NCBI GenBank assembly: GCA_963740835.1
Contig: CAVUFH010000003.1
Location: 1,860,001 to 1,924,000 of the forward strand
Source: CAVUFH01 sp963740835
GTDB lineage: Bacteria; Actinomycetota; Acidimicrobiia; IMCC26256; PALSA-610
Length of the DNA stretch: 64,000 bases
Reading direction: 5' to 3'
A program made the position numbers and the translations under genes. Of this stretch, positions 55,634-64,000 are shown one piece after another. The stretch's first letter is position 1. Each line of letters opens with the position of its first letter. A model generated the notes under the pieces. It worked only from the letters and a program-made list of their open reading frames with translations, was not told where the DNA came from and made no database searches.

Positions 55634-57230
55634 TCAGCCGATGTCGCGGTGGCGGAGACCGGCGAGGCCAATCGCGGTGAGGCCGGCTGCTACCGAGACG
55701 AGGACCGCGAGGGGAAACACGCGCAGATCACTCGCCGGGTACTGGGGCACGTGCTGAAACGGGGACAGATCGTCGACCCACGCGGGCACGTCGAGCAGTT
55801 GACCGAACATCCCGATCACGAAGCAGATCCCGAGGAAGCCCCACGGCCAGGCGCTGGCGCGCGGCGCCAGGCCGATCGACGCCATCACGAGCCCGATCAT
55901 CAACCACACGGCCGGGGCATACGCGCACGCGCCGACGATCGACTTCCATACTGCATCCGCGTCGCCGGTGACCGCGGCATCCGAGACTCCGAATGCCAGG
56001 CCGACGAGCAACAGGACGACGAGCGTGCCGCCGAACGCGATGACGAGATGGCCGGCCGCGAACCCGTCGCGCGACACCGGCGTGGCCAGCACCTCTTCGG
56101 CACGCGACGAGGTCTCCTCGCTCCGGATGCGCATCGCGGACTGGATCGCGAACCCGGCCGCGACCAGCGCGAGGATGCGGAAAGACATCGCGAGGTACTG
56201 CTCGACCAGGGTGCCGTTGCCCTGCGCGGCGATGATATCGGTGAGGGCCTGGTTGTCCTTCACGAAGTCGTTGATGGAATCGGTGATCGACCCGTAGGCG
56301 ATCGCGAGAACGAGCAGCCCGGCGCTCCAGCCGATGAGGCTCGCGCGCTGCAGCCGCGCCGCGAGGCCGAGTGGAGTCCCGAGCGAGCGCGCGGCTCGCG
56401 CCCGCCCGGCTCTCGGCGCGACGAGCCCCGAGCCGATATCGCGACGCTGTGACAGCGCGCTCGCGAGCCACGCGAGCAGACCCGTGGCAGCGACGATGAT
56501 CGCGAACGGCCACCACACCTCACCGGCGTACGGTCGCGTCTTCTGCGCCCATCCGATCGGTGAGAGCCACGAGATCGTGCCGTCGCCGCTGTCGCCGATC
56601 GCGCGCGAGGACGAACGACGCGCCGAGCACGATGCCGCCGATGCCGTACACGACGCGGGTGTTGTCGGTCACCTGCGCGGCAACCAGCGTGAGTGCGGCG
56701 AACAGCAAGCCGAACAGCGCGAACGAGCAACCGAACGCGACCGACCCCGCCACCGGGAGGTCGAGCGCGATCAGTATGAGCGTCACCAGCGCACCTGTCA
56801 CGACATTCATCGCCGCAACCGTGAGCATTGCGGCGCCCGGCAGGGAGTACGCGCCGATGGGCAGGGCGCGCAACAGCTCGGTGCGACCCGCCTCTTCCTC
56901 GCCGCGGGTCAAGCGGCCGAGCATGAAGACGCTCATCAGCCCCATCAGGATCAGGCCGAAGGTTCCCGTCTGGAACGCGACCTGGCCCCCGACCGTGTCG
57001 AGCCCCTGGGGTGGGCCGTTGAAGATGACCGCGGCGACGTTGTTCTCCGAGGCGCGCGCGGCCTTGGTGAGCTCGGCCTGGTTCGGGTACAGGCCTTTCA
57101 CGCTCGCGACCGTCGACAGCACGAGCAGCACGATCGACGCGACCCACACGACGATGCGAACGCGGTCACGGCGCACCGCGAACCGACCGAGCGGCGCGAG
57201 ACCGGTGAGTGACGCCACGGTCGTCGTCAT
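55634..57230 (-). CDS. ABC-2-type exporter permease (frameshifted)
   Basis: About 532 residues with roughly twelve TM segments in two halves, the layout of tetronasin/polyketide-antibiotic exporter permeases: N-half IVVWVASIVLLVLSTVAS and FGLILMGLMSVFMLGRL, C-half LIGWSAGLLVLAIAYGS and IGLVMASIGLAPRASAWP. EEAGRTELLRALPIGAY is characteristic. The frame breaks at 56596-56608 in a CG repeat, as in argF; repaired, the protein runs FVLARAIGDSGDG to WWPFAIIVAATG. The ATGA overlap with the ATPase gene shows they form one transporter. Cargo unknown. Confidence 0.8.
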
Positions 57231-58158
57231 TGCCCGTCGCCGTCGAAGCGGTGGGCGAGCTCCGGTTCGCGCGCGAGCTCGTCTCCGTAGTGTCGGAGGA
57301 ACAGTTCCTCGAGCGTCGGCGGATGGCTCACCAGGCTCCGCACGCCGAGCTCACCGAGGCGGCGGACGGTGTCCTCGAGGTGGGCGGTCTCGACATCGAA
57401 GCGCACCCTCGAGCCGTCGATCTCGAGCCTGTGGATCCCTGGCAGATCTGCGACACCATCCGGCGAACCGACGAGGTCGGCGGTGATCGACGTCCGCGTC
57501 ATCCCGCGGAGCTCGCGCAGGGTGCCGCTCTGCTGGGTTCGGCCGGCGCGGATGATGCTCACCCGATCGCAGAGTGCCTCGACCTCGGCGAGGATGTGGC
57601 TCGACAGCAGCACGGTGCGACCCTCCGCTTTGACCTCGCGGATGCAGTCCTGGAAGACGGCTTCCATCAGCGGATCCAGTCCCGACGTCGGCTCGTCGAG
57701 GACGAGCAACTCGGCCCGCGAGGCGAGCGCGGCGACGAGACCGACCTTCTGACGATTCCCTTTCGAGTACGTACGGGCCTTCTTCGTCGGATCGAGCTCG
57801 AACCCGCGAGCAGCTCGTCGCGGCGCTTCGGTTCGAGGTCGCCGCGCAGACGGCCGAGCAGGTCGATCACCTCGCCGCCGCTCAGCTTCGGCCAGAGCGT
57901 GACCTCGCCGGGCACGTACGCGAGGCGGCGATGCAGTGCGACAGCGTCGCGCCACGGGTCACCGTCGAGCAGCGTGACCTCGCCGCTGTCGGCGCGGAGC
58001 AGCCCGAGCAGCACGCGGATCGTCGTGGTCTTGCCCGAACCGTTCGGGCCGAGGAAGCCGTGCACTTCACCTTGCTCGACCACGAGATCGAGACCGTCCA
58101 ACGCTCTCGTGGGTCCGAAGGACTTGACGAGAGCCGCAATCGAGATCACGGCCACCAT
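57227..58158 (-). CDS. ABC transporter ATP-binding protein (frameshifted)
   Basis: About 310 residues. Walker A FLGPNGSGKTTTIRV, signature TYSKGNRQKVGLV (an unusual C-loop, SKGNRQ), Walker B LLVLDEPTSGLDP and H-loop LLSSHILAEVEAL. A C-terminal domain with GVRSLVSHPPTLEELFLRHY is typical of DrrA-like exporters. One missing base at 57800-57812 divides it; after repair LLAGFELDPTKKARTY is continuous. It overlaps the permease start. Two weak DosR-like sites lie upstream near 58251-58282. Confidence 0.82.
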
Positions 58159-58250
58159 CAGAGTCTGGCATCGGTGGCGCGGCCCGGTGGCCGGCTATGC
58201 GCGCGAGTCGCCGCGTGCGGCGTCAAGAGGCGTTCGCCGTTCTGTTGACG

Positions 58251-58282
58251 CACCATCGGCCCGGAAACGGACCAACGGCTCT
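58251..58282. promoter_or_regulatory. Two weak DosR-like sites upstream of the ABC genes
   Basis: CACCATCGGCCCG (58251-58263) and GGACCAACGGCTCT (58269-58282) each keep part of the box. They lie 93-124 nt upstream of the minus-strand ATPase start and just past the DUF1918 stop. Not included in the sixteen sites; reported as tentative. Confidence 0.3.
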
Positions 58283-58286
58283 GACG

Positions 58287-58487
58287 TCACCCGCGGCTGC
58301 GCCCGGTGTTCACGACGTGCGTCGTCGAACCCGGGAAGAAAATGGCGTCGTGACCGTCGACGTCCCACCGGACGCGGTAGTGCTCGACGCCGTCGCGCTC
58401 GACGATCTCGAGGATCTCCCCTCGACGCGGGGGCTCACCGGTGTGCACCGAATCGACGACGATCTCATCTCCTGGCTGCGCGTGCAT
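58287..58487 (-). CDS. DUF1918 small protein
   Basis: 66 residues: MHAQPGDEIVVDSVHTGEP, then RRGEILEIVERDGVEHYRVR and WDVDGHDAIFFPGSTTHVV. This is the compact SH3-like DUF1918 fold, widespread and often multicopy in actinobacteria, function unknown. GAGGAGG precedes the ATG. A well-matched DosR-like box lies 61 nt upstream. Confidence 0.85.
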   Translation of the reverse strand: MHAQPGDEIVVDSVHTGEPPRRGEILEIVERDGVEHYRVRWDVDGHDAIFFPGSTTHVVNTGRSRG

Positions 58488-58548
58488 GACGCCTCCTCGT
58501 TCCGTGACGACCTCTTCACAGGATCATCTGGGGCGCACGGCACGACCA

Positions 58549-58563
58549 GGGCCGTTCGTCCCT
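58549..58563 (+). promoter_or_regulatory. DosR-like box upstream of DUF1918 gene
   Basis: GGGCCGTTCGTCCCT; the inverted reading AGGGACGAACGGCCC is equally good. It lies 61 nt before the minus-strand start at 58487. The rest of the 297-nt gap 58488-58784 shows no gene or other signal. Confidence 0.65.
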
Positions 58564-58784
58564 CGCGGACGGATCTCTCGACGGCGGCGATCGGTCTTCG
58601 GTCGACTGTGCGTCACTGCGGACAGCCGCTGGTCCGGGCCAGCAGCGATCATGAGCGCTTGGGCAACGCGGCTGTTCAACGCTCGCCGATGCCGGACACA
58701 CACGGAGCAGAGCTCCACGCCCTGGGGCGCTATCCAACGGGCGAGTTCCTCGCCCTCGTTCGCATCGGGCGCGTTGTCGCGGCG

Positions 58785-59644
58785 CTACTCCTTGCCGAGT
58801 GCCTTGATGATCATGTCTGCCATGACCCTGTGCCCGAGGGCGGTTGGGTGGTACGCGAAGCCGTCGTCGGGCGTGTGTCCCGCGGTCCATCGCTGTGAAG
58901 CCGCGGCGCAACCGGTGTGATCGCCGGGGGCGGCGTAGGGATCGACAAAGAAGAGGTCGGACGTCTTGACGACGCTGAGGAAGATCTCTTCAAGCTGTTG
59001 GCCCATCGACCGTACGAGTTGGGCTTCTCCGTCGGTGAAGGAGAGTGCAGGACAGTTGTTGTCGCCGACTTCGCGGGGTAGGTCACGAACACGAGTGCCG
59101 CTGATGGTGCGGTCGCACTGATCTTGTCGATCATGCGTTGCAATCCGTCCCTTGTCGCCGCCACCTTGGCGAGCAGATCAGGAGCCGTCGTGCAGACGGT
59201 GTTCGGGTCGCCGCACGCGACCGCGGTCGCGTTGTAGCCGATGTCGTTCCCGCCGACGGAGACGGTGATCAGCTTCGTGTTGCGAGTGATCGCCGTCAGC
59301 TGTGGCGGATTCTCTCCCTGGGCGGTCTCTATGACGTTCGGGATAGTTGCGGCGCCACAGCTCACGTCGGTCAACTTCAGGCGGTAACGCTGCGCGACCA
59401 ACTGCGGATAGCTGCGGTTCGAGCGACCGCAAACTGTCGACTGGACCGAGATCCCAAACCCCGAAGCAATAGAACTCCCGAGCGCGACATACTCATCGCC
59501 CGGATTCAGTGACGATTCCCTCGCTGCCGTTGATGTCGTGATTGCGCTCGTAGGCGCAGCTTCGGAAGAAGACGAGCTGCTCGAGCACCCGAAGGCTACG
59601 AGCACGAGAAATCCTGCGATCCCGCTCACTGCTTTCGGCTTCAT
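58785..59644 (-). CDS. SGNH/GDSL-family lipoprotein hydrolase (frameshifted)
   Basis: About 287 residues. Signal peptide with lipobox-like LVAFGCSSS, then a Ser/Thr-rich linker. Block I is YVALGSSIASGFG (Ser nucleophile, GSS replacing GDS), block III SVGGNDIGYN (oxyanion Asn) and block V FAYHPTALGH (catalytic His). Cys pairs (VCGRSN, SCGA, CGDPNTVC, TGCAAAS) suggest disulfides, as in secreted actinobacterial esterases. A missing base in a G4 run at 59075-59079 breaks the frame. Likely an exported lipid or carbohydrate esterase. No DosR-like box is near. Confidence 0.8.
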
Positions 59645-59852
59645 CGTCGGATCGACTTTCCATCGCGATCGGATTCGGTCGAGCGCTCGAGGCTGCCGCG
59701 GTGCCGCCGGCGGGGACCGCGACGCTGTTCAGCGAGACACAGATATACACAGATATACAAGCTGGCTCGCAGCGCTGGCCGACCGAGTTGGGCCAGGCCA
59801 ACCGAGACCGAACCGGATCTGTCGCCTTACTTGGGAGAACGGGCCAAACCGG

Positions 59853-59909
59853 TGGAGCGGGTGACGAGGATCGAACTCGCATAGCCAGCTTGGAAGGCTG
59901 CGTGTTACC
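59853..59909 (-). other. 3' fragment of tRNA-Gly (TCC): likely att site
   Basis: On the minus strand the anticodon loop CTTCCAA (anticodon TCC), T-arm GCGAGTTCGATCCTCGT and 3' end CACCCGCTCCA match a tRNA-Gly, but no GCGGGTG 5' acceptor strand or proper D-arm precedes them. The preceding GGTAACACGCAGCC resembles a damaged D-loop. An integrase remnant lies 148 nt away. Best read as the tRNA 3'-end copy left at an attachment site. The rest of 59645-60056 shows no gene. Confidence 0.7.
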
Positions 59910-60056
59910 GCGCGACGCTCGCGTGCCACCGCGTTCGTTGTCGCACCCAATCGTTACGCTCCCGATTGACGAGCAGTTCCGCGTCCTGCGCGGTGCGCGC
60001 TCCGGATCCCGACGTTGACGCGCCGCCCGTAATGTTCGCCGGTTCAGGAGCCGACG

Positions 60057-60686
60057 ATGAGCAGGCGCCTCTTCGGAACGATTCGCAAGCTGCCGTCCGG
60101 CCGATATCAGGCGCGACATGTCGACGCCTCGGGCCGTCGCCACAGAGCACCGAACACGTTCGCGACGAAGGCGGACGCGGGACGCTGGCTGGCGGACGTC
60201 GAGGCAGCGATCGCGCGCGGAACCTGGATCGATCCCGACGCGGGGCGCGTCTTGCTCGCCGACTACGCGCAGGGCTGGATCGACTCGCGGCCCGGCTTGC
60301 GTCCACGTACGCGCGAGCTCTACCAGTCGCTCCTCGATCTGCACCTCGCGCCGGCACTCGGTGACGTTGCGCTCGTATTCACGGGCGCGAAGGGCGCACC
60401 GTCGCGACGGTCGAATTGGTCGGTCAAGTGGCGAGCCGCCTGTCGGCACGTCGGCGTTGAAGGCCTGCGCTTCCACGATCTTCGGCACACCTGCAACACG
60501 CTTAGAGCTGCGACCGGAGCGAGCACCCGCGAGCTGATGCACCGGATGGCCCATTCCTCGGCCAGCGCCGCGCTCCGCTACCAGCACGCGACCAAGAAGC
60601 GTGACGCGGTCATCGCAGCCGCGCTCGACCGGCTCATCTGGATATCCAAGCCGGACGTGATATCGTCTAGTGAGCTAGACAGTTGA
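60057..60686 (+). pseudogene. Tyrosine integrase with internal deletion
   Basis: 209 residues, versus about 370-400 for full actinophage-type integrases. The N-terminal arm-binding and SAM-like parts are present to ~residue 103 (YQARHVDASGRR, RTRELYQSLLDLHLAPALGD). The sequence then jumps to ALVFTGAKGAP and the C-terminal catalytic core. The box II motif RFHDLRHT (140-145) and Tyr in ALRYQHATKKRD remain. The core start and the first catalytic Arg are missing, so recombination activity is unlikely. Frame is intact. It lies beside the tRNA-Gly fragment. Confidence 0.75.
60665..60680. promoter_or_regulatory. Palindrome just upstream of hicA
   Basis: GTCTAG-TGAG-CTAGAC is a 6-bp inverted repeat ending 2 nt before the hicA TTG start, overlapping the integrase 3' end. 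Toxin-antitoxin operons are commonly autoregulated at such a site, here perhaps by the HTH-bearing HicB-like protein. Inference. Confidence 0.5.
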
Positions 60687-60886
60687 TCGGTCGGGAAGTG
60701 CTCCGACGGACCAAACGACTCGGATGCATTGAGGTGCGCCGCCGCGGGTCGCACGTGATCGTGCGGTGTCCCGGCGGTTGCCAGACGGTCGTGCCCGTGC
60801 ATGCGGGCGAGGACTTGCCGATCGGAACGCTGCGGAGCATCGAGAACGCACTGGAGCGATGCCTCGGCGAAAGGTGGCTGCGATGA
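60683..60886 (+). CDS. hicA: HicA-family mRNA interferase toxin
   Basis: 67 residues with the double-stranded-RNA-binding-like HicA fold: RRTKRLGCIEVRRRGSHVIV (catalytic-type His in GSH), VPVHAGEDLPIGTLRSIENAL. TTG start at 60683, since the alternative GTG at 60698 would remove part of the first helix. Its end overlaps the antitoxin gene by ATGA, the toxin-first order normal for hicAB. Confidence 0.8.
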   Translation: MIGREVLRRTKRLGCIEVRRRGSHVIVRCPGGCQTVVPVHAGEDLPIGTLRSIENALERCLGERWLR

Positions 60887-61269
60887 CCAGGAGGAAGCGC
60901 TACGTCGCTGTGTACGAGCGAGATCGCGAGAGTGACGCGTGGCTCGTGCACGTCGACCGCATCAAGGCCTGCCACACGTATGGCCGCACACTCCGTCAAG
61001 CCGGTGAGCGCATCGAGGAGGCGCTCGCGCTTTGGCTCGACCGCGAACCAAACGAGTTCGTCCTCGAGCACCGGTGGCCGAGGGTTGTTTCCGAGGTAGC
61101 CACCGAAGTCTCTCAGGCTCGCAGCGCTGCCGCTGAGGCATCGCAGACCGCGAGCGAGGCGACAGCCCGAGCCGCGCGCCGACTCACCCGCATGGGCCTC
61201 AGCCGCCGCGACACCGCAGAGATCCTCGGAATCTCGCATCAGCGCGTGCAGCAGCTCCTCGCCTCGTAA
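60883..61269 (+). CDS. hicB: HicB-like antitoxin with C-terminal HTH
   Basis: 128 residues. The N-terminal HicB-like fold has YVAVYERDRESDAWLVHVD, then CHTYGRTLRQAGERIEEALA. A long helix (SEVATEVSQARSAAAEA) leads to a C-terminal HTH, GLSRRDTAEILGISHQRVQQ, resembling sigma-70 region 4 or a XRE-like motif. Most HicBs use a RHH or XRE domain for DNA binding; this form could bind the palindrome at 60665. It is tightly coupled to hicA. Confidence 0.75.
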   Translation: MTRRKRYVAVYERDRESDAWLVHVDRIKACHTYGRTLRQAGERIEEALALWLDREPNEFVLEHRWPRVVSEVATEVSQARSAAAEASQTASEATARAARRLTRMGLSRRDTAEILGISHQRVQQLLAS

Positions 61270-61368
61270 TGCAGAATCGCTCTCAATCGGGTTCCTGCTC
61301 GAGTTCGCGAGTGCAGGCGCGCCTTCGTTCGTGGGGTCGGATGGCGCGCGCCCCCGACCCGGCGTTAT

Positions 61369-61378
61369 ACGGGTGATC
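61369..61378 (+). repeat. Left terminal inverted repeat
   Basis: ACGGGTGATC, exact inverse of 63760-63769. It lies immediately downstream of the second recombinase stop. Confidence 0.5.
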
Positions 61379-61382
61379 GTTG

Positions 61383-62672
61383 TCAAGCATCCTCCTCAGT
61401 GATGCGTTCGAGGAGGTTGTCGAAGAGGGCTTCACGGTCGGGTTGGTTGTGGTCGCGGGCGTGGTCGCGTTGCCGGAGGAGGACGGGGACGAACTCGGGT
61501 CCGGTCTGGAAGTAGGCGCAGGTTTCGCAGGCTGATTCCATGCGGCATTCGAGTTCGACGGGTCGGGTGCAGAGTCCGTTGCCGAGCATGCGGGCGTGTG
61601 CCTCGCGACGAAGGCGGATCATGGCCGCGGTCTCGATGTCGGCGGGCAGCGCGCCGGGAGTTCCGGCGGCGTTGTAGAGCGCGTCGATCTCCGCGGTGAC
61701 GGCTTCGTATTCGTCGGCGACGACCCGATCCGCGATGCGGGCGTAGGTCAAGGTCATTTCCATGGAGCGGTGCCCGAGCAGCGCGGCGATCGCCTCGAGG
61801 CGCATCCCACGGTTGATGGCCTGGGTCGCGAGGGTGTGACGGAGTTGGTGGGGATGCACGTTTCCGATCCCGGCCTGCTTGGCGACGGTGGCGACGATGC
61901 GGTGCACGGTGCGCCGGCTGATCGGCGCATGCTCATCGGCAATGAGCCGGCGGTGGCGGCGGATGTGCTCGGCGTTGGTCGCGGTCCATTCGGCGAGGAG
62001 CGCGACGAGGTCGGGGTGCAGCGGGATGTAGCGGTCGTTACGGAGCTTGCCGACCGGAACGCGTAGCCAGTGCGCGTCGCCGATCTGGGTCACGGCATCG
62101 GCGGCGAGTTCGCACAACTCAGTGGCGCGCAGCCCGGTGCGGGCCAGCATCTCGACCACGAGCCGGTAGCGCGGGAGTCGATGGGCACGCGCCGCGGCCA
62201 TGAGCTTGGCGGCGGCACGGTCATCGAGGAACTTCGGCAACGGTTCGGGTCGGGGCGGGATGTCACCGTGCAGGATCGGGTTGCGGGCCGGCGCGTCGGG
62301 CCAGTCCCATTCGATGAGCCGCTCCAAGAAGATCCGGATCATGCGCAGCCGCTGGCGTTGGGTGTTCTTGGCCAGCGTTGGGTTGGTCGTGCCAGGTTGG
62401 GCGGCGAGCCACACCTTGTAGTCCTCGATGTTCGTCCGGGTGATGCCGGCAACGACGGTGACCTCGGTGTTGTCGACGAGCCAACCGATGAACTGGCGCA
62501 ACGTGAGGTCGGCCGCGTCGACACTGTGCGGCGCCAAGAACGTGGTGAGCTGGATCAGATAGCGGCGCATCGTCGCTGCCAACTGCGGCGCCCGCGCCGA
62601 CAGCGCCGCCCACTCGCGATGCGACACCGGCGGCGCCGACCACACCTCGACCGCGGTCTCGACCGCGCTCAT
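61383..62672 (-). CDS. Tyrosine recombinase (second gene of tandem pair)
   Basis: 429 residues. The catalytic core has ARTGLRATELCEL (box I Arg), HPHQLRHTLATQ (box II) and GHRSMEMTLTYARI (Tyr nucleophile). A C-terminal extension has four Cys (CTRPVELECRMESACETCAY), a possible zinc site, similar to Tn554-type TnpB-like proteins. ATGA overlap with the first recombinase at 62669-62672. Confidence 0.85.
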   Translation of the reverse strand: MSAVETAVEVWSAPPVSHREWAALSARAPQLAATMRRYLIQLTTFLAPHSVDAADLTLRQFIGWLVDNTEVTVVAGITRTNIEDYKVWLAAQPGTTNPTLAKNTQRQRLRMIRIFLERLIEWDWPDAPARNPILHGDIPPRPEPLPKFLDDRAAAKLMAAARAHRLPRYRLVVEMLARTGLRATELCELAADAVTQIGDAHWLRVPVGKLRNDRYIPLHPDLVALLAEWTATNAEHIRRHRRLIADEHAPISRRTVHRIVATVAKQAGIGNVHPHQLRHTLATQAINRGMRLEAIAALLGHRSMEMTLTYARIADRVVADEYEAVTAEIDALYNAAGTPGALPADIETAAMIRLRREAHARMLGNGLCTRPVELECRMESACETCAYFQTGPEFVPVLLRQRDHARDHNQPDREALFDNLLERITEEDA

Positions 62673-63712
62673 CGACCGACCTCCTGGATCGCGATGAGCT
62701 CGGCCGCATGGCTCGCTTCGATCAGATCGGCCGCTCGTCGATACTCCCGGGCGAGCCAGTCGTTGGTGAGATGCAGATACACCCGCGTCGACTCGATCGA
62801 CCGATGCCCGGCCTGAGCCTGCACCGCTTCGAGCACCATCCCTGCTTCCCGCAGTCGGGTCAAACAGGTGTGGCGCAACTGGTGGCAGGTGCCGTGGGCG
62901 AGTCGGGCGCGGCGACGGGCGCCGGAGAGGATCTCGTCCACCCCTTCTGCCGACAGGGGCTGGCCGCGTCGCGGGCCCTTCAACACGACGAACACGCGAT
63001 CCGTCGATGTCGAAGGTCGCTCGTCGCGCAAGTAATCGCCGAGCGCGACGAAGAACGGGTTCGCGACCGGCACGATCCGCTGATGGCCTCCCTTGCCCTC
63101 GGCGATGAACAACGACCGATCCGCGACGCGCACATCCGCCAGGCGGAGCCCGAGCACCTCGCAGCGGCGCAGGCCGCCCACCAACATGGCGAGGACCATC
63201 GCCCGATCGCGCTGCGTGCGTAACGCCGACAACAGTGCGCGCACCTCTGCAGGAGCGAGGATCTTCGGAAGCGTGCGCGGCACCCGCACCAACGGGACAG
63301 TGCGCGATCGGCCGCCTCGCTGACGCGTCGACAGCCCACGCGGCACCGGGTTCACCGTGATCGACGTGTCACCACGCGCGACGAGATACGCATACAAGCC
63401 GGCCACCGACGACAGGCGACGGGCAATCGTGCGCGCCGACAATCCCGACTCGCGATCCGACATGCGGATCACCGTGCGATCGCCGCGCTGCTGCGCGACG
63501 AACTCGAACACATCAGCCGGCTCCACAGCGACGGGGTCCTTGCCGACGACCGCGAAGAACGACTTCAAGTCGAACGCGATCGCCCGCAGCGTGTTCGGTC
63601 GCGCCCGCCCCGCAACGAACTCCAAATAGCGATCCACCAGCGGATCACCCAGCTCGAAGCGGGCTTCACCCGCAGTCGTCGACGAACGGATCAGGCACGG
63701 AGAGAAAGTCAT
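62669..63712 (-). CDS. Tyrosine recombinase (first gene of tandem pair)
   Basis: About 347 residues. N-terminal SAM-like domain DRYLEFVAGRARPNTLRA, core LVGGLRRCEVLGL (Arg I), TCHQLRHTCLTRLREAG (box II), GHRSIESTRVYLH (Tyr). The ATG at 63712 is preferred to the upstream one at 63733, because GGGAG lies before it. It is transcribed towards and overlaps the second recombinase. Confidence 0.85.
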   Translation of the reverse strand: MTFSPCLIRSSTTAGEARFELGDPLVDRYLEFVAGRARPNTLRAIAFDLKSFFAVVGKDPVAVEPADVFEFVAQQRGDRTVIRMSDRESGLSARTIARRLSSVAGLYAYLVARGDTSITVNPVPRGLSTRQRGGRSRTVPLVRVPRTLPKILAPAEVRALLSALRTQRDRAMVLAMLVGGLRRCEVLGLRLADVRVADRSLFIAEGKGGHQRIVPVANPFFVALGDYLRDERPSTSTDRVFVVLKGPRRGQPLSAEGVDEILSGARRRARLAHGTCHQLRHTCLTRLREAGMVLEAVQAQAGHRSIESTRVYLHLTNDWLAREYRRAADLIEASHAAELIAIQEVGR

Positions 63713-63759
63713 CCGCGCAGGCTCCCAGCCCACCCAGATCGTGTCGCGGATGTCCCAAA

Positions 63760-63769
63760 GATCACCCGT
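63760..63769 (-). repeat. Right terminal inverted repeat
   Basis: GATCACCCGT on the plus strand (ACGGGTGATC on the minus strand), in the leader of the first recombinase gene. Confidence 0.5.
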
Positions 63770-63781
63770 GTATTAGGCGAT

Positions 63782-64000
63782 ATGGGAGAGCGCCGCACAC
63801 GCGAGGGACGCGAGACTTCTCTCGTGGGCACCGTGCGATACGCAGTTCCGGCTGATGCCGCCGCGGTCGAGGCGGTGTGGTCTGCGGTGGCGGCAGAGGG
63901 TGAATGGATCGGCACGGAGATGCCACTTGACCCCCGATGGGGTGATCGCTTCCTCGCCGCACTCGCTCGCGAGGAGTCTGCGTGGTTCGTCGCCGATCGA
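63782..64000 (+). CDS. GNAT acetyltransferase, N-terminal part, cut by window edge
   Basis: An open frame of 73 codons to the window edge: VRYAVPADAAAVEAVWSAV, then EGEWIGTEMPLDPRWGD. This is the N-terminal strand and helix of a GNAT fold. Start is either ATG 63782 or, more typical, GTG 63824. The acetyl-CoA motif lies beyond the window, so the call rests on the N-terminus only. Confidence 0.45.
   Translation, partial: MGERRTREGRETSLVGTVRYAVPADAAAVEAVWSAVAAEGEWIGTEMPLDPRWGDRFLAALAREESAWFVADR

Larger units (their letters stand above)
61369..63769. mobile_element. Putative two-recombinase element with terminal inverted repeats
   Basis: Two tandem tyrosine-recombinase genes are framed by ACGGGTGATC (61369-61378) and its exact inverse GATCACCCGT (63760-63769). 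The right copy lies 48 nt before the first gene, the left 5 nt after the stop of the second. Similar paired or triple recombinase elements (Tn554-like, RIT) exist; no third recombinase is present. The 10-bp repeats and a clear target duplication have not been verified, so the limits are tentative. Confidence 0.5.

Noticed and set aside
59738..59760. Direct repeat of AGATATACAC-type units
   Set aside because: Two short, imperfect A/T-rich copies only; too small to call an iteron, origin or CRISPR-like array.
59853..59945. Complete tRNA-Gly gene
   Set aside because: The anticodon, T-arm and CCA end fit, but no 5' acceptor strand pairing with CACCCGC and no proper D-arm is found, so it is listed as a fragment.

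Overview
The window is high-GC DNA with dense, often overlapping ATGA/GTGA-linked genes and frequent GTG starts. This and the protein families (LAL-type LuxR regulators, DevR/DevS-like regulators, CtpI-like ATPase, OtsB1-like fusion, DUF1918, DUF4242) point to an actinobacterium outside the classical mycobacteria. An Acidimicrobiia-like or other deep-branching lineage is possible, but this is inference. About a dozen otherwise well-conserved genes carry 1-2 nt indels, mostly in G/C runs or CG repeats. This looks like an unpolished or metagenomic assembly rather than mass gene decay.

Layout. 1-5238 (minus strand): the 5' part of an acyl-CoA synthetase, a cyclic-nucleotide-binding protein, a DUF4242 protein, a large LuxR/LAL regulator (frameshifted) and a HAD phosphatase. 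5346-7783: an arsenic/chromate resistance cassette, with an ArsR-ArsC fusion behind a palindromic operator, a VOC protein and ChrA. 7799-13630: a hypothetical/SRPBCC divergent pair, an OmpR-type two-component system, two small membrane proteins, ApbE and a ferric-reductase-like membrane protein. 13749-58563: a stress/dormancy island. 58785-64000: a GDSL lipoprotein, then a mobile region with a tRNA-Gly 3' fragment, an internally deleted integrase, hicAB, a two-recombinase element bounded by a short inverted repeat, and the start of a GNAT gene.

The central island is best read as a clustered DosR (DevR)-type regulon. A DosR-like NarL-family regulator (30403-31059) lies beside a divergent double-GAF DosS-like kinase (28713-30355). 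Around them are six universal stress proteins, three PNPOx-like flavin/F420-type proteins, three CBS proteins, PEP synthase, two P-type ATPases, an Rv2004c-like kinase, an erythromycin-esterase-like protein, an OtsB1-like HAD-GH65 fusion, a phosphoribosyltransferase-hydrolase fusion like Rv0571c, and an acs-PDH(E1a,E1b,E2)-ACP operon. Sixteen copies of a near-palindrome, consensus GGGACCTTCGNCCCT, sit almost only in promoter regions of these genes. It closely resembles the mycobacterial DosR box. Where two boxes share one intergenic region, their spacing is 63, 63, 73 or 136 bp, each close to a whole number of helical turns. The likely joint role is redox/hypoxia-responsive survival: reshaping of acetyl-CoA and PEP metabolism, trehalose or glucan turnover, ion homeostasis and nucleotide-sensing stress proteins.
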